Shown: one piece after another, positions 33,296 to 39,959 of the stretch | How positions within the stretch are numbered: position 1 is the stretch's first letter | How the letters are laid out: each line of letters starts with the position of its first letter | Source of the DNA: Jannaschia marina | GTDB taxonomy: Bacteria; Pseudomonadota; Alphaproteobacteria; Rhodobacterales; Rhodobacteraceae | Length of the DNA stretch: 64,000 nt | Direction: 5' to 3' | NCBI RefSeq assembly: GCF_013404595.1 | Contig: NZ_JABVAX010000005.1 | Span: forward strand, 1 to 64,000 | Program-made: the position numbers and the translations under genes | The notes under the pieces: model-generated | What the model saw: only the letters and a program-made list of their open reading frames with translations | The model's database searches: none | What the model was told of the DNA's origin: nothing

Positions 33296-35761
33296 ATGGA
33301 ACGGATGTTCCGCTGGACATTCAGGACGGTGACGGGCGTGCTCCTTCTCGCGGGGGTCGCGGTGCTCGCGGTCTATTGGCTCGCCGGTCGCAGCCTGCCG
33401 GACTACGACGCCACCGAGGAGGTGCGCGGCCTCTCCGCACCGGTCGAGATCGTGCGCAATACCCACAATGTCCCCCACGTCTTCGGCCAGTCGGACGCCG
33501 ACGTCTTCTTCGGCCTCGGCTACGCCCACGCGCAGGACCGGCTCTGGCAGATGACGCTCCTGCGGCGGACCGCACAGGGCAAGCTATCGGAGATCTTCGG
33601 GCAGCGGACGCTGCGCACCGACGAACTTCTGCGCCGTCTCGGCCTCTACCGCGCCGCCGTCGCCTCCGTCGCCGCGCAGGACGCCGAGACGCTCTCGATG
33701 CTCAACGCCTATGCCGCCGGGGTGAACGCCCGGATCGAGGTCATCAACGAGAGCGCCTCGGGCCGCGGCGCGCCCGAGTTCTTCCTCTTCAGCCCCGAAA
33801 TCGCGCCGTGGCAGCCCGCCGACAGCCTCGCCATCGTGAAGCTCATGGCCCTGCAGCTCTCGGGCCATCTGGGCGAGGAGGTGCTGCGCGCCCGGGCCTC
33901 GCTCACGCTCGACGAGGCCCGCCTGCGCGACCTGCATCCCGACCTGCCGGGCGAAGGCACCGTCGTCCTCGCCGGGGATCTCTTCCCGGGCCTCGCCGAC
34001 CGCCAGTTCGCCGGGGCCGGCACCGGCCCGCGGCCCGATCTCTGGCCCGTGCCGGCCCGCGACCTCGCCGGAGCCTCGAACGCCTTCGCGGTCGCGCCGG
34101 GCCGCGCGGCCGCCGGTGGCGCGCTTCTGGCGAACGATCCGCATCTCGGACTTTCGGCCCCGACGCTGTGGTATCTCGCCCGGCTCGAACTCGAGACGGG
34201 GGGCGTGATCGGCGGCACGATCCCGGGGATGCCCATCGTGCTCGCCGGGCGGACGGAGCGGCTCGGCTGGGGGCTCACCTCCTCCTATCTCGACGATCAG
34301 GACGTGATGATCGAAGCGCTCAACCCCGACAACCCCGAGCAGTACCGCACCCCCGACGGCTGGGCGGCGTTCGAGACCGAGCGCACGATCATCACCATCA
34401 AGGACGCGGAGCCGGTCACCCTCACCCTGCGGCGCACCGAAAACGGCCCGGTCCTGACCGCCGGGCAGTTCGACCTCGGGCTGGTGACGCCCCCGGACCA
34501 TGTCGCCGCCCTTGCCTGGACCGCGCTCGAGGAGGCCGACACCTCCATGCGCACCGGACTCGAGCTGATGCGCGCGGCCGACGTCGAAGAGGGCCTCGCC
34601 GCCGCGCAGCACTTCGTCGCCCCCGCGCAGAACCTGATGCTGACCGACGGCACCGACATCGCGATGACCGTCATGGGCCGGCAACCCGACCGCGACGAGC
34701 TGCACCAGTCCGAAGGCCGCATCCCCACACCCGGCTGGATCGCCACGAACCGCTGGAAGGGGCTGAAGCCCGCCGATGCCAACCCGGTCTGGACGACGCC
34801 CGAGAGCGGCCTTCTGGGCAACACGAACAACAAGACGACCGACGCGCTCTTCCCCGATCACCTGAGCCATTGGTGGGGCGACAGCCAGCGGGTCCAGCGC
34901 ATGGAACGGCTGATGCAGGCGCGGGAGGTCCATACCCGAGAAAGCCTGATCGAGGCGCAGCTCGATACCGTCTCCTTCGCCGCGCGCAGCCTCCTGCCCC
35001 TCGTCGGGCGTGACCTCTGGTTCACCGGCGACGCCGCCCCCGCCGGCACGCCCGAGCGGCGGCGACAGGTCGCGCTGGAGCTTCTGGCCGCCTGGAACGG
35101 CGAGATGTCGGAGCATCTGCCCGAGCCGCTGATCTACGCCGCCTGGATGCGCTTCCTGCAGCAGCGGCTGATCCGCGACGATCTCGGCCCCCTCGCCGCG
35201 GAGTATCCGCGCATGGAGCCGCTCTTCATCGAGCGCGTCTTCCGCGATCTGGGCGGGGCCGGCGCCTGGTGCGACGTGATCCAGTCGACCCAGCCCGAGA
35301 CCTGCACCGACGTCGCGCGCCAGTCGCTCGACGACGCCTTGCAGTTCCTCGAAGACCGCTACGGCGCGGGGGTCGAGACCTGGCGGTGGGGCGATGCCCA
35401 CGAGGCGCGCTCCGACCATCCCGTGCTCGGCGACCTGCCGGGCCTCGGCCTCGTGGTGAACATCCGGCAGTCGACCTCGGGCGGCGACCACACGCTGCAG
35501 CGCGGGCGCACCGGCGGCGAGCTGCCCGAGCCCTTCCTCAACGTCCACGCGGCGACCTACCGGGGCGTCTACGATTTCGCCGACCCCGAGAGCAGCGTCT
35601 TCATCACCTCGACGGGACAATCCGGCCACCCGCTCTCGCGCCACTACGATGACCTGGGCGAACTCTGGCGGCGCGGCGAATACATCCCGATGACACTCGA
35701 CCCCGAACTCGCGCGCGCAGGCGCGGTCGGGATCACGACACTGGTGCCGGCGGGGGGCTGA
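33296..35761 (+). CDS. penicillin acylase family protein (Ntn hydrolase)
   Basis: An 821-residue precursor of the penicillin G acylase/AHL acylase family. An N-terminal membrane or signal segment (8-26, 'FRTVTGVLLLAGVAVLAVYWLAG') suggests periplasmic location. The alpha-chain has 'HNVPHVFGQSDADVFFGLGYAHAQDRLWQM'. The autocatalytic nucleophile is Ser near residue 261 in 'LAGASNAFAVAPGRAAAGGALLANDPHLGLSAP', the start of the beta-chain. 'NTNNKTTDALFPDHLS' and 'RQSTSGGDHTLQRG' are later conserved parts. It may cleave beta-lactams, acyl-homoserine lactones or other amides. AGGAGG lies four bases before the ATG. Confidence 0.92.
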   Translation: MERMFRWTFRTVTGVLLLAGVAVLAVYWLAGRSLPDYDATEEVRGLSAPVEIVRNTHNVPHVFGQSDADVFFGLGYAHAQDRLWQMTLLRRTAQGKLSEIFGQRTLRTDELLRRLGLYRAAVASVAAQDAETLSMLNAYAAGVNARIEVINESASGRGAPEFFLFSPEIAPWQPADSLAIVKLMALQLSGHLGEEVLRARASLTLDEARLRDLHPDLPGEGTVVLAGDLFPGLADRQFAGAGTGPRPDLWPVPARDLAGASNAFAVAPGRAAAGGALLANDPHLGLSAPTLWYLARLELETGGVIGGTIPGMPIVLAGRTERLGWGLTSSYLDDQDVMIEALNPDNPEQYRTPDGWAAFETERTIITIKDAEPVTLTLRRTENGPVLTAGQFDLGLVTPPDHVAALAWTALEEADTSMRTGLELMRAADVEEGLAAAQHFVAPAQNLMLTDGTDIAMTVMGRQPDRDELHQSEGRIPTPGWIATNRWKGLKPADANPVWTTPESGLLGNTNNKTTDALFPDHLSHWWGDSQRVQRMERLMQAREVHTRESLIEAQLDTVSFAARSLLPLVGRDLWFTGDAAPAGTPERRRQVALELLAAWNGEMSEHLPEPLIYAAWMRFLQQRLIRDDLGPLAAEYPRMEPLFIERVFRDLGGAGAWCDVIQSTQPETCTDVARQSLDDALQFLEDRYGAGVETWRWGDAHEARSDHPVLGDLPGLGLVVNIRQSTSGGDHTLQRGRTGGELPEPFLNVHAATYRGVYDFADPESSVFITSTGQSGHPLSRHYDDLGELWRRGEYIPMTLDPELARAGAVGITTLVPAGG

Positions 35762-35773
35762 GCGGCGCGGCCG

Positions 35774-36310
35774 CTACCCGAGCGCCTTGCCGAGCCGCGG
35801 CAGGCGCGCGCGCTTCAGAAGCGGCCGCAGCGGCTGGTCCTCGCCCGAGAGGCGCGCGGCCGTCGCGCGCACCGTCTCGACGACGTCCGCCACCGCCATG
35901 CCGTCGCCCAGCCAGAGGTCCATCAGAAAGGCATCAGGGTTCTGCAAGACGATCCCCTCGGCCATGACATCCCGGCGCGGAAAATCCCGCATGTTGAAGG
36001 TCACCAGCCGGTCCGCGCCCGCATCCGAGGCGGCGGCGAGCACATGCACATCGTTCGGATCGGGGAGGTACAGGCGCGCCATCGTGCCCTCGCCCGGTCG
36101 CACCTCCGCCCCCGGAAAGGCCGCGCGCAACCCCGCGATCTCGCCCCGCGCGACGGCCTCTCCACCGGGGATCTTGCGCGCGGCCCGCGCCCATTCCTCC
36201 AGCACGCGCGGCGACCAGAGCGGACGATAGAGCCCCGCCGCCGCGCAGCCGGTCAGGATCTCCCGCAGGACGGTCGGGTAGAGGACGCAGGCGTCGAGAA
36301 AGACTTTCAA
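35774..36310 (-). CDS. PIN-domain protein
   Basis: A 178-residue PIN-fold protein. The acidic residues are D6 of 'MKVFLDACVLYPTVLREIL', a glutamate in 'SPRVLEEWAR', and the pairs in 'PDPNDVHVLAAASDAGADRLVTFNMRDFPRR', which together form a metal site for RNA cleavage. It resembles VapC toxins in the core but has a 50-residue extension and no antitoxin gene beside it. I recall a Rhodobacter family of such solitary PIN proteins (RSP_2648-like). The TTG start overlaps the stop of the RlmI-like gene (TTGA), so the two RNA-related genes are coupled. Confidence 0.8.
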   Translation of the reverse strand: MKVFLDACVLYPTVLREILTGCAAAGLYRPLWSPRVLEEWARAARKIPGGEAVARGEIAGLRAAFPGAEVRPGEGTMARLYLPDPNDVHVLAAASDAGADRLVTFNMRDFPRRDVMAEGIVLQNPDAFLMDLWLGDGMAVADVVETVRATAARLSGEDQPLRPLLKRARLPRLGKALG

Positions 36311-37509
36311 TCAAGCATCCGGAACGTCAGCGCCTTGAGATAGCCGGTCTCCGCCAGTTGCGGATGCACCGGATGATCGGGCCCCGCGAAGCCCGTGTGG
36401 ATCAGCTGGCCCGTCCGGCCCGCGCGGCCGATCCCCCGGATGCAGGCGGCGCGGAATTTCGACAGCTCCGCCGCGTGCGAGCAGGAACAGAGCGTCAGGT
36501 ATCCGCCCGGCTCCACCAAAGGCGCGGCGAGCCGCGCGACCCGCTCGTAGGCGCGCAGGCCGGCGGTGAGCGCAGGCTTCGCCGGGGCGAAGGCGGGCGG
36601 ATCGGCGACGACCACCTCGAAACGCGCGCCCTCCTCCCCGAGCGCAGTCATGACGGCGAAGGCATCGCCCTGCCGCGTCGCGAAATCGGCGGCCCGGCCC
36701 ATCCGCGTCGCGCCCTCCGTCGCAAGCGCCAGGGCCGGTGCGCTGCCGTCGACGGCGAGCGCCGAGGCCGCACCGCCCGCGAGCGCCGCCAGCCCGAAGC
36801 CGCCCACGTGGCTGAAGACGTCGAGCACGCGCGCCTCTCGGGCCAGACCGGCCACGAACGCGTGGTTCGGCCGCTGGTCGTAGAAGAGCCCCGTCTTCTG
36901 TCCCCCGGTCAGATCGGCCATGTAGGTCGCGCCGTTCATCGGCACCGGAAGGGCCGCCTCGACATCGCCCGCGAGCCACCGCGTCTCATCCGACAGACCC
37001 TCGGTCGCCCGTGCCCGGCCGCTCGCGTTCAGGAGGACATGGGCGATCCCCATCTCGCCGAGCGTGGCGGCGATCTCCTCCGCGCGCGCGTCGGCCCAGG
37101 CCGCGTTGGGCTGCACCACCGCCGCGTCGCCGAACCGGTCGATGACGACGCCGGGCATCCCGTCGGCCTCGGCATGGATCAGGCGGTAGAACGGCGCGTC
37201 GTAGAGCCGTTCGCGGTGCGCCAACGCGGTGGCGAGCCGGGCGCGCAGGAAGGCCCCGTCGATCGCCGCCTCCGCATCGGGCGAGAGGACGCGGGCCGCG
37301 ATGCGCGAGCCCATGTTGACCGCCACGGTGGCGAGCGGGGCGCGCTCCGCATCCTCCAGCACGGCCAGGGTGCCGGGGGCGAGCGCGCGGCTGCGCCGGT
37401 CGGCCACCACGTCGTCGAGATAGACCCAAGGGTGCCCGTGGCGGATGCGGCGCGCGTCGGCCTTGGGTTTCAGGCGCAGGCGCGGGCGGGCGGTGGCATC
37501 ATCGGTCAT
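36307..37509 (-). CDS. class I SAM-dependent rRNA methyltransferase (RlmI-like)
   Basis: A 400-residue protein of the RlmI/YccW family, which makes 5-methylcytosine in 23S rRNA. An N-terminal PUA domain ('RLRLKPKADARRIRHGHPWVYLDDV', residues 1-80) precedes an EEHEE-type middle ('FYRLIHAEADGMPGVVIDRFGDAAVVQ') and a SAM domain ('VLDVFSHVGGFGLAALAGGAASALAVDGS', 'VVADPPAFAPAKPAL', 'LTLCSCSHAAELSKF'). The D-P-P and the cysteine of S-C-S-H are the catalytic pair. The ATG at 37509 begins the PUA-like sequence. It is coupled to the PIN gene. Confidence 0.9.
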   Translation of the reverse strand: MTDDATARPRLRLKPKADARRIRHGHPWVYLDDVVADRRSRALAPGTLAVLEDAERAPLATVAVNMGSRIAARVLSPDAEAAIDGAFLRARLATALAHRERLYDAPFYRLIHAEADGMPGVVIDRFGDAAVVQPNAAWADARAEEIAATLGEMGIAHVLLNASGRARATEGLSDETRWLAGDVEAALPVPMNGATYMADLTGGQKTGLFYDQRPNHAFVAGLAREARVLDVFSHVGGFGLAALAGGAASALAVDGSAPALALATEGATRMGRAADFATRQGDAFAVMTALGEEGARFEVVVADPPAFAPAKPALTAGLRAYERVARLAAPLVEPGGYLTLCSCSHAAELSKFRAACIRGIGRAGRTGQLIHTGFAGPDHPVHPQLAETGYLKALTFRMLD

Positions 37510-37540
37510 ACCGCCCGATACGCCCTTCCCCGGACAAGCG

Positions 37541-37563
37541 AAAGGCCCCGCGCGGGGGCCTTT
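37541..37563 (-). terminator. intrinsic terminator after the 45-residue gene
   Basis: AAAGGCCCC and GGGGCCTTT pair perfectly around a 5-base loop. In the minus direction it follows the stop codon at 37596 by about 30 bases and ends in TTT-CGC-TT, a short T-run. It also separates the small gene from the downstream RlmI-like gene. Confidence 0.6.
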
Positions 37564-37595
37564 ACATCGGCTCTGGCCGGCGCGGGTGAGCCGGC

Positions 37596-37733
37596 TCAGG
37601 CGTGGGCGGCACCGGCGGCGCGGCCACCGCGCAGGCGGGCGACGAGGCCGGCGAACAGGTCGCGCAGGTAGGCGGCGCGCATGGCGCGGGCGCGGGCTTC
37701 GATTTCGATCATGTCGACGGTTGGCTGGGTCAT
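37596..37733 (-). CDS. 45-residue basic small protein
   Basis: A small gene with its own promoter-like sequence, a GGAG ribosome-binding site and a terminator. The product starts MTQPTVDMIEIEARARAMRA, continues 'AYLRDLFAGLVARLRGG' and ends in an Ala/Gly tail. The helix with the spacing A-R-A-x-x-M-R-A-x-Y-L-R-D-L resembles the small DUF1127-type and RSP_7527-type proteins of Rhodobacterales, some of which bind RNA. I base the family only on this resemblance. Confidence 0.6.
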   Translation of the reverse strand: MTQPTVDMIEIEARARAMRAAYLRDLFAGLVARLRGGRAAGAAHA

Positions 37734-37788
37734 GGTCTTCTTCTCCGGGTCTCGGCGGCGGGGTCACCCACCTCTTCTGGTTGATCCG

Positions 37789-37818
37789 AAGTTATGCCGC
37801 ACTGCCGCAAATTACCAA
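37789..37818 (-). promoter_or_regulatory. candidate promoter of the 45-residue gene
   Basis: On the minus strand TTGGTA (37818-37813) and TAACTT (37794-37789) are 18 bases apart in an AT-richer patch, about 55 bases upstream of the small gene's ATG. It is a pattern match only. Confidence 0.35.
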
Positions 37819-37874
37819 TGCGGATGCGGCATTTCCCCCATGCGCCGGGTGCAAGGCCCCTGATATCCCGTCCC

Positions 37875-38651
37875 CTAGGGCACCTCGCGGATGCCGGCCG
37901 CGGCGGCGCGCGCGCCCTGCAGGATCCAGCCATGCTCCGAAGAGACGACGAAAACGCTAAACCCATGCGTGCGCCAGGCGGCCGCCGTGGCGGCATCGGG
38001 CACCCAGGTGACATAGGCCTTGCCCGCCGCGCGGCAGGCCGCACCGACGGTCTCCATCGCCGCCTTCAGGTCCGCGTTGTCGAGGCTCTCGTGCCCATAG
38101 GCCACGCTCAGGTCCGCCGGCCCGGTGAAGAGCCCGTCGATCCCCGCGACGCCCGCGATACCCTCGGCCGCCTCCACGCCCTCCGGCTCCTCGATCTGGG
38201 CGAGCACAATCGTCTCGGCCCGGCTCCGTTCCAGCAGATCGGGCATCGTGCCCGAGGTGTAGCCGGCCCAGCGAGTCGAGCCGGCATATCCGCGCCCGCC
38301 GTGACCGAAGCGCGCGGCGGCGGCGATGGCGCGGGCCTTCTCCACGCTGTCGACATGCGGCACGACGATGCCGGTCGCGCCCATGTCCATCACGTCGAGG
38401 ATGCGCGCCGGGGCCCCGTCGCCAATGCGCACGAGGACGGGAAAGTCCCGTGCCCGCGCAACGGCGAGGCAGGCGTCGAGAGCGGCGCGGTCGAAGGGCG
38501 CGTGCTCGGCGTCGAGGCAGACGAAATCGAGGCCCGAGAGGATCAGGATCTCGAGCGCCACATGGCTCGGCGTCTTCATGAAGGTGCCGACGAGCCGTTC
38601 GCCGTCGAGCATCCGTTTGCGCAGCCCCATGGGCGTGGTCGTCGCGGTCAT
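37875..38651 (-). CDS. HpcH/HpaI-family aldolase
   Basis: A 258-residue class II aldolase of the HpcH/HpaI family, which cleaves or forms 2-oxo-4-hydroxy acids with pyruvate. Recognisable parts are 'VGTFMKTPSHVALEILILSGLDFVCLDAEHAPFD' (the E-H-A-P metal and base region), 'MDMGATGIVVPHVDSVEKA', 'GGRGYAGSTRWAGYTSG' (the G-x-R-G motif), 'VLAQIEEPEGVEA' (metal-binding Glu) and 'GIDGLFTGPADLSVAYG'. The physiological substrate is not set by the context. A 141-base gap separates it from the 45-residue gene downstream. Confidence 0.9.
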   Translation of the reverse strand: MTATTTPMGLRKRMLDGERLVGTFMKTPSHVALEILILSGLDFVCLDAEHAPFDRAALDACLAVARARDFPVLVRIGDGAPARILDVMDMGATGIVVPHVDSVEKARAIAAAARFGHGGRGYAGSTRWAGYTSGTMPDLLERSRAETIVLAQIEEPEGVEAAEGIAGVAGIDGLFTGPADLSVAYGHESLDNADLKAAMETVGAACRAAGKAYVTWVPDAATAAAWRTHGFSVFVVSSEHGWILQGARAAAAGIREVP

Positions 38652-38723
38652 CTGGGCCTCCCCTTGAGCCGCCTCAGGATGCAGCTTCGGGCGGCGGGGA
38701 CAAGCCCGTTCGCACCGATGCGC

Positions 38724-39887
38724 TCAGGGCAGATCCGGCAGGTCGGGAAGGTCCGGCAGGTCGGCCAGGTCCGCCGCGACGGCGGGGTCGATCGCCGGGG
38801 CTTCGGGCGGCGGGGGTGCGGATGCGGCCGGCGCGCGCCCTTCGGCAAGACGCGGCGGCTCCGTGCCGAAGCCGTCGTCGTCCGGGGCCTCCTCATCCCG
38901 GCTCCGCGCCTCGCCCGGAAGCGCCGCGATCTTCACCGCGCGCATCCCGTTGAGCTGCCCAAGGCGGGCCTGCATCGAGGTGCCGCGCGGCACGCGCGCC
39001 CGGCCCCGCATCACCACGCCCGACGCCCCGCCGTGCAGCACCACCTCGGCGAGCGCCTGCGGCTCCAGTTCGATCAGGTCGCCGACCTTGAGCGTCAGAA
39101 GCCGCGAGAGCGGCATCCGCATCGGCGGCAGAACCGCCTGCAACAGCACCGGCGCGTCCTCCGCGGCGGCGCGCATGGCGACCTTCCACCCGGCCTCGGG
39201 GTCGATGTCGTCTCCCGCCGCCGGCAGCGCCATCTCGTCCACCGGCAGCAGGATCGAGACCGCGCCGTCGCGCCCCGCCGCGCCAAGCCGCAGGTCGAGG
39301 TCTACGCGCAGGTAGCGCCGCGCCGTCAGGATGAGCGGCAGCGAGTCTGGCCCCGCGACATAGCTGCCCGCCCGCAGCCCGCCCGGCACGGGCTCCGCGC
39401 CGTCGGGGGGCAAGAGGCGTCCTATCTGTTCGAGGAGAGCGCGGGCGAAGGGCTGCGCCAGCGCCGCGTCGATGCGCGTCGGGCGCCGCCCCGGCCGCCC
39501 CGGACCCTCGACCCGGCCGATGGTCTGCACTTCCACGAGCGCATCCGTCATCGCCGGATCGAGCACGATCAGACCCATCAGCGCGGCCAGCACGTCTGGC
39601 GAATGGGCCACGATCTCCTCCTGCGTGAGATCGGGCGGGTCGATCATCAGGCAGAGCGCGTTCGCGTCGAGATCGGCGAAGGCCGCCTCCGCATCCAGCC
39701 GGCGCGAGCGACGCCCCGCCGTCGAAAGACCGAGGCCCGCCATGCCGTCGCCCACCCGGAGCGCCCCCATGGCGATCGCCCGTTCGAGCCCGGGGGCCGG
39801 CGCGGTCTCGGCCGCCGGCGCACCCGCGCCGCCGGGACGGTGACCGGCCATGCGGTGGAGAACGGAAAGGGGCGAATCGACGGGCAT
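38724..39887 (-). CDS. FliM/FliN C-terminal (SpoA) domain protein
   Basis: A 387-residue protein whose C-terminal third has the SpoA pattern of flagellar switch proteins ('RLLTLKVGDLIELEPQALAEVVLHGGASGVVMRGRARVPRGTSMQARLGQL'), preceded by FliM-like 'RRPTRIDAALAQPFARALLEQIGRL' in the middle. FliM is part of the flagellar C-ring, but no flagellar or type III secretion genes are in the window. The N-terminal 20 residues lack the CheY-binding box of FliM. The C-terminus ends in a Pro/Ala-rich tail with a D-L-P repeat (four copies). The ATG at 39887 is the best start, but AGGAGG lies 25 bases away, so it is uncertain. Confidence 0.7.
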   Translation of the reverse strand: MPVDSPLSVLHRMAGHRPGGAGAPAAETAPAPGLERAIAMGALRVGDGMAGLGLSTAGRRSRRLDAEAAFADLDANALCLMIDPPDLTQEEIVAHSPDVLAALMGLIVLDPAMTDALVEVQTIGRVEGPGRPGRRPTRIDAALAQPFARALLEQIGRLLPPDGAEPVPGGLRAGSYVAGPDSLPLILTARRYLRVDLDLRLGAAGRDGAVSILLPVDEMALPAAGDDIDPEAGWKVAMRAAAEDAPVLLQAVLPPMRMPLSRLLTLKVGDLIELEPQALAEVVLHGGASGVVMRGRARVPRGTSMQARLGQLNGMRAVKIAALPGEARSRDEEAPDDDGFGTEPPRLAEGRAPAASAPPPPEAPAIDPAVAADLADLPDLPDLPDLP

Positions 39888-39959
39888 TGCGGTCCGGGCG
39901 GTAGCGTGACGCCCTCCTGTCTGCGCGATAGGGGTTAACAAAGCCTTGTGGCGCGATGC

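Noticed and set aside
30883..35013. Very long plus-strand open frame (over 1300 codons) antisense to several genes
   Set aside because: Its product is Arg/Pro/Ala/Gly-rich without domains and overlaps the TAXI, dehydrogenase and penicillin acylase genes. High GC makes stop codons rare in the wrong frames.
33584..35644. 686-codon minus-strand frame opposite penicillin acylase
   Set aside because: Shadow of the acylase; composition is Gly/Ala/Arg/Val-rich with no domain.
35774..36310. PIN gene as half of a toxin-antitoxin pair
   Set aside because: No small antitoxin gene lies on either side; it overlaps an rRNA methyltransferase gene and is longer than VapC.
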